NCBI RefSeq assembly: GCF_001005295.1
Contig: NZ_LBMK01000001.1
Span: 760,382-824,381 of the forward strand
Source of the DNA: Streptomyces yangpuensis
Lineage (GTDB): Bacteria; Actinomycetota; Actinomycetes; Streptomycetales; Streptomycetaceae
DNA: 64,000 nucleotides
Direction: 5' to 3'
How positions within the stretch are numbered: position 1 is the stretch's first letter; the number at the start of each line of letters is the position of its first letter. Positions 41,589-49,779 of the stretch are shown piece by piece. Below the pieces are notes generated by a model. It did not search any database and was not told the DNA's origin. It saw only the letters and a program-made list of their open reading frames with translations. The position numbers were made by a program, and so were the translations under genes.

Positions 41589-44500
41589 ATGTCCTGGCTG
41601 TCCCGCTTCAGCCTTGCCCAAAGGGCGTTGGTCGGCCTCGTGTCGATCGTCGCGCTCCTCTTCGGCGCCATAGCCATCCCGCAGCTCAAGCAGCAGCTGC
41701 TGCCCTCCATCGAACTCCCGATGGTGTCCGTGCTCGCGCCGTACCAGGGCGCCTCGCCCGACGTGGTGGAGAAGCAGGTCGTCGAACCGATCGAGGCCAT
41801 GCTCAAGGGCGTCGACGGCATCACCGGCATCACCTCCACCGCCAGCGAGGGCAACGCCCTCATCATGGCCACCTTCGACTACGGCGACAGCGGCACCAAG
41901 CAGCTCGTCGCCGACGTCCAGCAGGCCGTCAACCGGGCCCGCGTCCGGCTGCCCGGCGACGTGGACCCGCAGGTCGTGGCCGGTTCCACCGACGACATCC
42001 CGACGGTCGTCCTGGCCGTCACCGCCGACAAGGACCAGCAGGCGCTCGCCGACCAGCTGGAGAAGTCCGTCGTACCCGTCCTGTCGGACATCGACGGCGT
42101 CGGCCAGGTCAGCGTCGACGGCGTCCAGGACCTCCAGGTCACCGTGACCCCGGACGACGCCAGGCTCGCGGCCGCCGGTCTCGACGGCGCCGCCCTCGCC
42201 CAGGGCCTCCAGGCGGGCGGCGCCGCCGTCCCCGCCGGCTCCTTCGACGAGGCGGGCAAGAACCGCACCGTCCGCGTGGGCAACGGCTTCACCTCCCTCG
42301 CCCAGGTCGAGGAGCTGCGCCTGAGCCCCGGCCCGGGCAAGCCGGCCGTCCGCCTCGGCGACGTCGCCACCGTCAAGCAGGAGCCGGCCAGGGCCGTCTC
42401 CATCACCCGCACCAACGGCAAGCCCAGCCTCGCCCTCGTCCTGACCATGGACAAGGACGGCAGCGCCGTCGCCATCTCCGACGCCGTCAGGGACAAGCTG
42501 CCCGAGCTGCGCTCCACCCTCGGCGCCGGCGCCGAGCTGACCGTGGTCAGCGACCAGGGCCCGGCCGTCGCCAAGTCCATCTCCAGCCTCACCACCGAGG
42601 GCATGCTCGGCCTGCTCTTCGCGGTGATCGTGATCCTGGTCTTCCTGGCGTCGCTGCGCTCGACGCTGGTCACCGCGGTCTCCATCCCGCTGTCCGTGGT
42701 CCTCGCCCTCATCGTGCTGTGGACCCGCGACCTGTCGCTCAACATGCTGACCCTGGGCGCGCTGACCATCGCCATCGGCCGGGTCGTCGACGACTCGATC
42801 GTGGTCCTGGAGAACATCAAGCGCCACCTCGGCTACGGCGAGGAGCGCGAGGCCGCGATCATCACCGCGGTCAGGGAGGTCGCCGGCGCGGTCACCTCCT
42901 CCACGCTCACCACCGTCGCCGTCTTCCTGCCCATCGGCCTCACCGGCGGCATGATCGGCGAGCTCTTCGGCTCCTTCTCGCTCACCGTCACCGCGGCCCT
43001 GCTGGCCTCGCTGCTCGTCTCGCTGACGGTCGTTCCGGTGCTCTCGTACTGGTTCCTCAGCGCCCCGAAGGGCGTCACGCCCGGGGACGCCGAGAGCGCC
43101 GCCAAGGCCCGGCGCGAGGCCGAGGAGAAGGAATCGCGCAGCCGACTCCAGCGCTTCTACGTACGCGTCCTGGGCTTCGCCACCCGGCGCCGCCTGACCA
43201 GCGTGGCCATCGCGGTGGTCGTCCTCCTCGGCACCCTCGGCATGACCCCGATGCTGAAGACCAACTTCTTCGACCAGGGCGAGCAGGACCTCCTGACGGT
43301 CAAGCAGGAGCTGGCCCCCGGCACCTCGCTGGCCGCCTCCGACGAGGCGAGCCGCAAGGTCGAGAAGGTCCTCGGCTCGGTCGACGGCGTCAAGAGCCAC
43401 CAGGTCACCGTCGGCTCCTCCGGCTTCCTCGCTGCCTTCGGCGGCGGCACCGGCTCCAACCAGGCCTCCTACCAGGTCACCCTGAAGGACGCCGGCGACG
43501 CCGAGGCCGTGAAGAAGCGGATCGAGGAGCAGCTCGCCGCCCTCGACGGCATCGGCGAGACCCGCGTCGCGGCGGGCGACGCCTTCGGCAGCCAGAACCT
43601 CAGCGTGGTCGTCAAGGCCGGCGACGGCGAGGTCCTCGCCAAGGCCGCCGAGCAGGTCCGCGCCGAGGTGGCGAAGCTGGACAACGTCACCGACGTGCAG
43701 AGCGACCTGTCCCAGTCCGTGCCCCGGATCTCGGTGACCGCCACCCCCAGGGCGGCGGAGGCCGGCCTGAACCAGGCCGCGCTCGGCGCACTCGTCGCCC
43801 AGGCCGTACGGGGCAACCCGGCGGGCAAGGCCGTACTGGACGACACCGAGCGGGACATCGTCATCAAGTCCGCGCAGCCGGCCACCACCCTGGCCGAGCT
43901 GCAGGCGCTCCCGGTCGGCCCGGTCCGGCTCGGCGACATCGCCGAGGTCAAGGAGGTTCCCGGCCCGGTCGCGATGACCCGGATCGACGGCGCCCGCGCC
44001 GCGACCATCACCGCCCGCCCGCAGGGCGACAACACCGGCGCGGTCAGCGCCGAGCTCCAGACGAAGCTCAAGGCCCTGGACCTGCCCGACGGCGCCACCG
44101 CCTCCATCGGCGGTGTCTCCGAGGACCAGGACGAGGCGTTCGGCTCGCTCGGCCTCGCCATGCTCGCGGCCATCGCGATCGTGTTCATGCTGCTGGTGGC
44201 GACCTTCCGGTCGCTCGTCCAGCCGCTGATCCTGCTGGTGTCCATCCCGTTCGCCGCGACCGGCGCGCTCGGTCTGCTCCTGGTCACCGGCACCCCCATG
44301 GGCGTCCCGGCGATGATCGGCATGCTGATGCTCATCGGCATCGTCGTCACCAACGCGATCGTCCTGATCGACCTCGTCAACCAGTACCGCGCCCAGGGCC
44401 TGGGCGTCGTCGAGGCGGTCGTCGAGGGCGGCCGGCACCGGCTGCGCCCGATTCTCATGACGGCCCTGGCGACGATCTTCGCCCTGCTGCCGATGGCGCT

Positions 44501-44714
44501 CGGCGTCACCGGCGAGGGCGGCTTCATCTCGCAGCCGCTCGCGGTGGTGGTGATCGGCGGCCTGGTCAGCTCGACCCTGCTGACGCTGCTCCTGGTGCCG
44601 ACCCTCTACACGATGGTGGAACTCCGCAAGGAGCGCCGCCGCGCGAAGAAGGCCGCCCGCCTGACGGCGGTCCCGCCGCAGGAGCAGGCGGAGGAGGCCC
44701 CGGCCAAGGTCTGA
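41589..44714 (+). CDS. RND-superfamily efflux transporter (AcrB-like)
   Basis: A 1041-residue transporter of the HAE-RND type: MSWLSRFSLAQRALVGLVSIVALLFGAIAIPQLKQQLLPSIELP (in parts) begins helix 1, then two large extracytoplasmic loops and 12 transmembrane helices in two halves. The TM4 proton relay is GRVVDDSIVVLENIKRH (Asp-Asp), and the second half has GIVVTNAIVLIDLVNQYR. Periplasmic adaptor and outer-membrane partners are absent, as expected in a Gram-positive cell. An inverted repeat, GTAGT (41460-41464) with ACTAC (41472-41476), upstream may be an operator. Substrate unknown; hydrophobic compounds or lipids are likely. Confidence 0.93.
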   Translation: MSWLSRFSLAQRALVGLVSIVALLFGAIAIPQLKQQLLPSIELPMVSVLAPYQGASPDVVEKQVVEPIEAMLKGVDGITGITSTASEGNALIMATFDYGDSGTKQLVADVQQAVNRARVRLPGDVDPQVVAGSTDDIPTVVLAVTADKDQQALADQLEKSVVPVLSDIDGVGQVSVDGVQDLQVTVTPDDARLAAAGLDGAALAQGLQAGGAAVPAGSFDEAGKNRTVRVGNGFTSLAQVEELRLSPGPGKPAVRLGDVATVKQEPARAVSITRTNGKPSLALVLTMDKDGSAVAISDAVRDKLPELRSTLGAGAELTVVSDQGPAVAKSISSLTTEGMLGLLFAVIVILVFLASLRSTLVTAVSIPLSVVLALIVLWTRDLSLNMLTLGALTIAIGRVVDDSIVVLENIKRHLGYGEEREAAIITAVREVAGAVTSSTLTTVAVFLPIGLTGGMIGELFGSFSLTVTAALLASLLVSLTVVPVLSYWFLSAPKGVTPGDAESAAKARREAEEKESRSRLQRFYVRVLGFATRRRLTSVAIAVVVLLGTLGMTPMLKTNFFDQGEQDLLTVKQELAPGTSLAASDEASRKVEKVLGSVDGVKSHQVTVGSSGFLAAFGGGTGSNQASYQVTLKDAGDAEAVKKRIEEQLAALDGIGETRVAAGDAFGSQNLSVVVKAGDGEVLAKAAEQVRAEVAKLDNVTDVQSDLSQSVPRISVTATPRAAEAGLNQAALGALVAQAVRGNPAGKAVLDDTERDIVIKSAQPATTLAELQALPVGPVRLGDIAEVKEVPGPVAMTRIDGARAATITARPQGDNTGAVSAELQTKLKALDLPDGATASIGGVSEDQDEAFGSLGLAMLAAIAIVFMLLVATFRSLVQPLILLVSIPFAATGALGLLLVTGTPMGVPAMIGMLMLIGIVVTNAIVLIDLVNQYRAQGLGVVEAVVEGGRHRLRPILMTALATIFALLPMALGVTGEGGFISQPLAVVVIGGLVSSTLLTLLLVPTLYTMVELRKERRRAKKAARLTAVPPQEQAEEAPAKV

Positions 44715-44719
44715 CCGGT

Positions 44720-44803
44720 GGCGCGGGCCCACGGGGCCCGCGCCGTCCGGCGGCCGGAATCACGAGGAAGGGTCGCCCCCGGCCGGGGGCGACCCTTCCT
44801 CGT
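44720..44803. terminator. two hairpins between convergent RND and nadA genes
   Basis: GGCGCGGGCCC-ACG-GGGCCCGCGCC (44720-44744) and a perfect 42-bp palindrome with arms 44762-44782 and 44783-44803 (ACGAGGAAGGGTCGCCCCCG and one more G, then its complement). They close the RND transcript and the nadA transcript. Confidence 0.85.
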
Positions 44804-44821
44804 ATGTCCGCTCCGTACCGG

Positions 44822-46000
44822 CTACGGGAGGGCGAGCATGCGCTCCAGCGCGAGCTTCGCGAAGCTCTCCGTCTCCTTGTCGACCTGGATCTGGTTGACC
44901 AGGGTGCCCTCGGCCAGGGACTCCAGCGTCCACACCAGGTGCGGGAGGTCGATGCGGTTCATCGTCGAGCAGAAGCAGACCGTCTTGTCGAGGAAGACGA
45001 CTTCCTTGTCCTCGGCAGCGAATCGATTCGCCAGGCGGCGGACCAGGTTCAGCTCGGTGCCGATGGCCCACTTGGAGCCGGCCGGGGCGGCCTCCAGCGC
45101 CTTGATGATGTACTCCGTCGAGCCGACGTAGTCCGCGGCCGCCACGACCTCGTGCTTGCACTCGGGGTGGACCAGGACGTTCACGCCGGGGATGCGGGCG
45201 CGGACGTCGTTGACCGAATCGACCGAGAACCGGCCGTGGACCGAGCAGTGCCCGCGCCACAGGATCATCCTGGCGCCGCGCAGCTGCTCGGCGGTCAGGC
45301 CGCCGTTCGGCTTGTGCGGGTTGTAGACCACGCAGTCGTCCAGGGACATGCCCATGTCGCGGACGGCCGTGTTGCGGCCCAGGTGCTGGTCCGGGAGGAA
45401 GAGCACCTTCTCGCCCTGCTCGAACGCCCACTCCAGGGCCTTCTTCGCGTTGGACGAGGTGCAGATGGTGCCGCCGTGCTTGCCGGTGAAGGCCTTGATG
45501 TCGGCGGAGGAGTTCATGTACGAGACGGGGACCGTCGCACCGGCGATGCCGGCCTCGGTCAGCACGTCCCAGCACTCGGCGACCTGCTCGGCGGTGGCCA
45601 TGTCGGCCATCGAGCAGCCGGCGGCCAGGTCCGGCAGGACCACCTTCTGGGCGTCCGAGGTCAGGATGTCCGCGGACTCGGCCATGAAGTGGACGCCGCA
45701 GAAGACGATGTACTCGGCCTCCGGCCTGGCGGCCGCGTCCTTGGCCAGCTTGAAGGAGTCACCGGTGACGTCGGCGAACTCGATGACCTCGTCACGCTGG
45801 TAGTGGTGGCCGAGGATGAAGACCTTGTCCCCGAGCTTCTCCTTGGCCGCCCGGGCGCGCTCCACGAGGTCCGGATCGGACGGCGAGGGCAGGTCGCCGG
45901 GGCACTCCACCCCGCGCTCGCTCTTGGGGTCGGCCTCACGGCCGAGCAGCAGCAGGGCAAGGGGCGTCGGCTGGACGTCCAACGGCTGGGCGGTGGTCAC
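44822..46000 (-). CDS. nadA: quinolinate synthase
   Basis: A 392-residue [4Fe-4S] enzyme that condenses iminoaspartate with dihydroxyacetone phosphate to quinolinate for NAD synthesis. Conserved parts include KVFILGHHYQRDEVIEFAD, FCGVHFMAESADIL, MNSSADIKAFTGKHGGTICTSSN (in parts), HPECKHEV and the C-terminal cysteines TVCFCSTM. GTG 46000 is preferred to GTG 46009, because GAAAGG is 9 bases from the first and abuts the second. It is divergent from erpA, whose product delivers Fe-S clusters. No nadB or nadC is seen adjacent. Confidence 0.95.
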   Translation of the reverse strand: MTTAQPLDVQPTPLALLLLGREADPKSERGVECPGDLPSPSDPDLVERARAAKEKLGDKVFILGHHYQRDEVIEFADVTGDSFKLAKDAAARPEAEYIVFCGVHFMAESADILTSDAQKVVLPDLAAGCSMADMATAEQVAECWDVLTEAGIAGATVPVSYMNSSADIKAFTGKHGGTICTSSNAKKALEWAFEQGEKVLFLPDQHLGRNTAVRDMGMSLDDCVVYNPHKPNGGLTAEQLRGARMILWRGHCSVHGRFSVDSVNDVRARIPGVNVLVHPECKHEVVAAADYVGSTEYIIKALEAAPAGSKWAIGTELNLVRRLANRFAAEDKEVVFLDKTVCFCSTMNRIDLPHLVWTLESLAEGTLVNQIQVDKETESFAKLALERMLALP

Positions 46001-46064
46001 GACACGCACCCTTTCTGTTCTGCGACGAGGGATTTCAGGATCATCGCTTCGACTTCTCGTCTAC

Positions 46065-46120
46065 TTGACGCTATCTATCATAACCGCTTCACGTCAGTTT
46101 GACGATGCCGATAGTGTCAA
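46065..46120. promoter_or_regulatory. inverted repeats in the nadA/erpA divergent region
   Basis: TTGACGCTATC (46065-46075) and GATAGTGTCAA (46110-46120) form an inverted repeat with one mismatch, and GTCA-GTT-TGAC lies between them near 46094-46104. TTGAC elements also look like -35 boxes for divergent promoters. The arrangement would let one regulator control both nadA and erpA. The regulator is not identified. Confidence 0.5.
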
Positions 46121-46301
46121 TGTGACGCATCAGCCCTCGATTCGCCGGGCCCACCCCCGCACGCGGTGTGCGAGCATGAATGTCTGAAACAAGCGTCGGG
46201 TCCCGGAATGAATCCGCGGTCCCGCTCGTTGCCACCGACGGCAAGAGTCCGACGTTTCCCCGCGTCCCGCGGGGAGCCGCCCACTTCGGGAGTGAATGCA
46301 G

Positions 46302-46658
46302 ATGTCCGTACAGGACGACAAGACCACCGTGAGCGACGGCATCCTCCTGTCCGACGCCGCCGCCGAAAAGGTCAGGACCCTGCTGGAGCAGGAAGGCCGC
46401 GATGACCTGGCGCTCCGCGTCGCAGTCCAGCCCGGCGGCTGCTCCGGCCTGCGCTACCAGCTCTTCTTCGACGAGCGCTCCCTCGACGGCGACGTCGTGA
46501 AGGACTTCGACGGTGTGAAGGTCGTCACGGACCGCATGAGCGCCCCGTACCTGGGCGGCGCCTCCATCGACTTCGTCGACACCATCGAGAAGCAGGGCTT
46601 CACCATCGACAACCCCAACGCCACGGGCTCCTGCGCCTGCGGCGACTCGTTCAGCTAA
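46302..46658 (+). CDS. erpA: iron-sulfur cluster insertion/carrier protein (A-type)
   Basis: A 118-residue HesB/IscA-family protein with the conserved Cys pattern PGGCSGLRYQ ... GSCACGDSFS (Cys, then a C-x-C near the C-terminus). ATG 46302 is used: GGGAG is 9 bases upstream, while ATG 46296 is too close. It transfers Fe-S clusters to apoproteins, probably including NadA across the intergenic region and the Rieske protein QcrA encoded further on. Confidence 0.94.
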   Translation: MSVQDDKTTVSDGILLSDAAAEKVRTLLEQEGRDDLALRVAVQPGGCSGLRYQLFFDERSLDGDVVKDFDGVKVVTDRMSAPYLGGASIDFVDTIEKQGFTIDNPNATGSCACGDSFS

Positions 46659-46678
46659 GCTTGAACGGCACGCACGAC

Positions 46679-46720
46679 GAGGGCCCGCCCCCGGTCGCAT
46701 CCGACCGGAGGCGGGCCCTC
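46679..46720. terminator. hairpin between convergent erpA and anchored-protein gene
   Basis: GAGGGCCCGCC-CCCGGTCG pairs with CGACCGG-A-GGCGGGCCCTC around CATC. Confidence 0.88.
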
Positions 46721-46746
46721 GGGCGTGTCCGGCGGGCCCGCGGCGG

Positions 46747-48183
46747 CTACTGCCGCGGGAGCTCCTTGCCCGTCGTGGCGTCCAGCACCTTCCGGTCGCC
46801 GAGCGGCTCCTTCAGGGTCACCGTCACCGACTTCTCCTCCGCCAGCATGATGCAGGCCTGACCCGGCTTGTCCGGCGTGTCAGTGATCTTCACCATGACC
46901 GATTCCGCCTGCTCCCGCGCCTCCACGGCGTAGGTGCTGCACGGGCTGCCCCAGAAGTTCACCGTCAGCTTCCGGTCGGCCTCCTTGTACGAGAAACCGG
47001 GCACGGTACGCCCGCTCGGCCCCGGCGTGCTCTCCTTCGCGGACGCCGGCTCGGTCACCGTGTGACCGGGCGCGCCGCCCCGGCCCGCCACCTCGAACAG
47101 CCAGGCCGGGACCAGGCCCCGCGCCCCGTCGACCGTCCCCGGAGCCAGTCCGAGCACCGCGCCCTTCACCGTCTCCGTCCGCGGCGGCTTCATGGGCCGG
47201 GGCTCCGGATTGCACGGCACCGTCTCCGCCGGCCCCGTCGCGGTGTCCGCCGCGAGCGGCACCGCGCTCGCGCAGCCGCTGGGGCCGGTCCCGCCCTCGG
47301 AGCCGCTCGACCGCGCGTTCAGCCGGGCCAGCGCCTCCACGGCCCCGACCACCTGCTGGTCGGCCGCCCGCACCGGCGCCTTCAGCTCACCGTTGCCGCC
47401 CACCACCGAGCCGTCCGCGCCCACGCTCACCTTGGTGGACCAGCCCTGCGTGGGCAGCCCGCCGACCACCGGATCCGCGGTCACCACCCGTACCGAGCCC
47501 TGGGTGAGCCGGGCGTCCAGCCTGGCCCCGTCCTGCCCCAGGGCCTTCAGCACCGGGGCCGCGGCGGCCTTGGCGGCCTCCTCGGACACCGGCTTCCCGC
47601 TCCCGCCCGCACCGCCGGCGTCCTTCGGCAGGGTGGCGGGACCGCAGGTGTCCTTGCCGCGCACGCAGTCGTCCCCGGCGCCGTTGCCCGCACCGTCGCC
47701 GCCCGCCTGGAAGCGGTTGAAGTTCCACGTCCCCGGGCCCGTACGGGCCACCGTCAGCCGCGGCCCGGAGCCGTCGGCGGCCTCGCCGGCCAGCCAGACG
47801 TCCCCCTCCAGCCGCGGCGCGCCCGTGATGCCCAGGGCCGCCGCCAGCCGGGCCACATCGGCCTCCGCCACCTCACCGGACACGCTGTAGGCGGGCGCCG
47901 TGGCCGGGGCCTCGGGCAGCTTCACGTCGGCCCGGTAGACCACTCCCGCGCCCGACGGGTCCGGCTCCCCCGGGGCGATGCCCGGCCCCGAGGGGTCTCC
48001 CGCGTCACGGGGCGCGGAGGCCGCGCTGTCGCCCGTACGGCGGGCCGCACCGTCGCCCTGGGCCGCGGACGCCCAGTAGGCGGTGCCGCCGCCCGCGAGC
48101 AGGACGGCGGCCGCGATCGAGCCGACGACCCAGGCGGGCCGCCGTCGTGTGCCGCTTGACGTGCCGGGTTCTTCGCTGGTCAC
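46747..48183 (-). CDS. membrane-anchored hypothetical protein
   Basis: A 478-residue protein: short basic cytoplasmic N-terminus (RRRPAW), one transmembrane segment (VVGSIAAAVLLAGGGTAYWASA), then a large extracytoplasmic part. It contains an Ala/Pro/Gly-rich spacer, a region with several Cys (DDCVRGKDTCGP, GPSGCASAVP, VPCNPEP) and a C-terminal part with WGSPCSTYAVEAREQ and QACIML, suggesting disulfides. The sequence SGEVAEADVARLAAALGITGAPRLEGDVWL resembles anti-sigma-linked or lipoprotein-like extracellular domains of streptomycetes in layout. I do not recognise a named family. Confidence 0.8.
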   Translation of the reverse strand: MTSEEPGTSSGTRRRPAWVVGSIAAAVLLAGGGTAYWASAAQGDGAARRTGDSAASAPRDAGDPSGPGIAPGEPDPSGAGVVYRADVKLPEAPATAPAYSVSGEVAEADVARLAAALGITGAPRLEGDVWLAGEAADGSGPRLTVARTGPGTWNFNRFQAGGDGAGNGAGDDCVRGKDTCGPATLPKDAGGAGGSGKPVSEEAAKAAAAPVLKALGQDGARLDARLTQGSVRVVTADPVVGGLPTQGWSTKVSVGADGSVVGGNGELKAPVRAADQQVVGAVEALARLNARSSGSEGGTGPSGCASAVPLAADTATGPAETVPCNPEPRPMKPPRTETVKGAVLGLAPGTVDGARGLVPAWLFEVAGRGGAPGHTVTEPASAKESTPGPSGRTVPGFSYKEADRKLTVNFWGSPCSTYAVEAREQAESVMVKITDTPDKPGQACIMLAEEKSVTVTLKEPLGDRKVLDATTGKELPRQ

Positions 48184-48263
48184 CGCATCGCTCCTTCACC
48201 GGTTCCGCAGTGTCTGATGCGGGTGTGACGGAACAGCGGCCCAAGCGGTTCCCCTCGTGCCTC

Positions 48264-48503
48264 CTACTGGTCCCCGTACGCCGCGGTGGAGGCGATCAGC
48301 CGGGCCGAGTCGGCCGGAACCCGCACCCCGTGGATCTGCGAGGCCGCCACCCGGACCGGCCGGCTGCCCTCCTCGACGCCCCAGTGCGGGGCCATCCGGG
48401 CGCAGTCCCCCAGCAGACGGGCGAAGCCGGGCCGTCCCGGGCCTTCCGCTCCGCGCCTCTCAGCGGTGTACTCGGCGTAGCCGTAACCGTCGGTATAGGT
48501 CAT
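48264..48503 (-). CDS. small hypothetical protein
   Basis: A 79-residue protein beginning MTYTDGYGYAEYTAERRG, with a middle FARLLGDCARMAPHWGVEEG and an end SARLIASTAAYGDQ. Codon position bias is good but no strong ribosome binding site is seen. It precedes the anchored-protein gene on the same strand (80-base gap). Function unknown. Confidence 0.65.
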   Translation of the reverse strand: MTYTDGYGYAEYTAERRGAEGPGRPGFARLLGDCARMAPHWGVEEGSRPVRVAASQIHGVRVPADSARLIASTAAYGDQ

Positions 48504-48646
48504 GCAGGCACCGTAGGCACCGGACCTCTCGCGAAGAAAGACCTACTAAGGGGTAGTTTCCGAGGTGGGGTGCGGGGTTCGGCCAGGGGCCACTTACCGG
48601 GTAGTTTTGACTGTCCCTCGCCGTCCTCAGCAGGAGCGTCCACGCC

Positions 48647-49621
48647 GTGCGCATCGCAGTCACCGGCTCCATCGCCACCGACCACCTCATGACCTTCCCC
48701 GGCCGGTTCGCCGACCAGTTCGTCGCGGACCAGCTGCACACGGTCTCCCTCTCCTTCCTCGTCGACAACCTCGACGTGCGGCGGGGCGGTGTGGGTCCGA
48801 ACATCTGCTTCGGCATGGGGCAGCTCGGCATCCGCCCGATCCTCGTCGGAGCCGCCGGCTCCGACTTCGACGAGTACCGCGCCTGGCTCGACCGGCACGG
48901 CGTCGACACCGAGTCCGTCCGCATCTCCGAGGTGCTGCACACCGCGCGCTTCGTCTGCACCACGGACTCCGACCACAACCAGATCGGCTCCTTCTACACG
49001 GGCGCGATGAGCGAGGCCCGCCTGATCGAGCTGAAGTCCGTGGCCGACCGCGTGGGCGGGCTCGACCTCGTCCTCATCGGCGCGGACGACCCCGAGGCGA
49101 TGCTGCGCCACACCGAGGAGTGCCGGACGCGGGGGATCCCCTTCGCCGCCGACTTCTCGCAGCAGATCGCCCGCATGGACGGCGACAACATCCGCACCCT
49201 GATGGAGGGCGCGACCTACCTCTTCTCGAACGAGTACGAGAAGGGCCTCATCGAGTCGAAGTCCGGCTGGACGGACGAGGAGATCCTCGCCAAGGTCGGC
49301 ACCCGCGTGACCACGCTGGGCTCCAACGGCGTCAAGATCGAGCGCATGGGCGAGGACGCGATCGTCGTCGGCTGCCCCGAGGAGAACGCGAAGGTCGACC
49401 CGACCGGCGTGGGCGACGCCTTCCGCGCCGGGTTCCTGACGGGCCTGGGCTGGGGCGTCGGGCTGGAGCGGGCGGCGCAGGTCGGCTGCATGCTCGCGAC
49501 CCTCGTCATCGAGACGCTGGGCACCCAGGAGTACACCCTGGCGCGGGCGCACTTCATGGAACGCTTCACCAAGGCCTACGGCGACGAGGCCGCGGCGGAG
49601 GTCCAGGCCCACCTGGCCTGA
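48647..49621 (+). CDS. PfkB-family carbohydrate/nucleoside kinase
   Basis: A 324-residue ribokinase-fold kinase. The N-terminal substrate part MRIAVTGSIATDHLMTFPGRF, the GGVGPNICFGMGQLG region, and the C-terminal PfkB signature DPTGVGDAFRAGFLTGL (catalytic Asp) are clear. The whole sequence is closest to the adenosine-kinase-like group annotated in actinobacteria, but the sugar or nucleoside specificity cannot be fixed by eye. GTG 48647 has AGGAG upstream. Confidence 0.92.
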   Translation: MRIAVTGSIATDHLMTFPGRFADQFVADQLHTVSLSFLVDNLDVRRGGVGPNICFGMGQLGIRPILVGAAGSDFDEYRAWLDRHGVDTESVRISEVLHTARFVCTTDSDHNQIGSFYTGAMSEARLIELKSVADRVGGLDLVLIGADDPEAMLRHTEECRTRGIPFAADFSQQIARMDGDNIRTLMEGATYLFSNEYEKGLIESKSGWTDEEILAKVGTRVTTLGSNGVKIERMGEDAIVVGCPEENAKVDPTGVGDAFRAGFLTGLGWGVGLERAAQVGCMLATLVIETLGTQEYTLARAHFMERFTKAYGDEAAAEVQAHLA

Positions 49622-49625
49622 CTTT

Positions 49626-49735
49626 CAGCCTCGCCGGCGTTTGAGGCGCGGGGTCCGGGGCGGCGCCCCGGGGAACCCGGCTCCGCCGGGCACCGGGCTC
49701 CGCCCGGACCCGCTCCTCAAACGCCGGAGGGGCTG
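49626..49735. repeat. long imperfect inverted repeat of a common streptomycete type
   Basis: CAGCCTCGCCGGCGTTTGAG (start of the left arm, 49626-49646) pairs with 49715-49735 with two mismatches in 21. Between them are further GC-rich repeats (GGGGCGGCGCCCCGG). Elements reading GCCGGCGTTTGAGG are scattered in many Streptomyces intergenic regions. It also acts as terminator for the kinase gene. Confidence 0.8.
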
Positions 49736-49779
49736 GAAGCGGCCGGCGCAGGCGGAGGGGCTGGGTTCGGCCGGAGGGG

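Noticed and set aside
46001..46009. GTG 46009 as the nadA start
   Set aside because: GAAAGG directly abuts it, leaving no spacer; GTG 46000 has a proper 9-base spacing.
41420..46102. A 1560-codon open frame overlapping the RND gene and nadA
   Set aside because: It runs out of phase with the RND gene and antisense to nadA; its Arg/Pro/Gly-rich translation is the usual shadow in this base composition.
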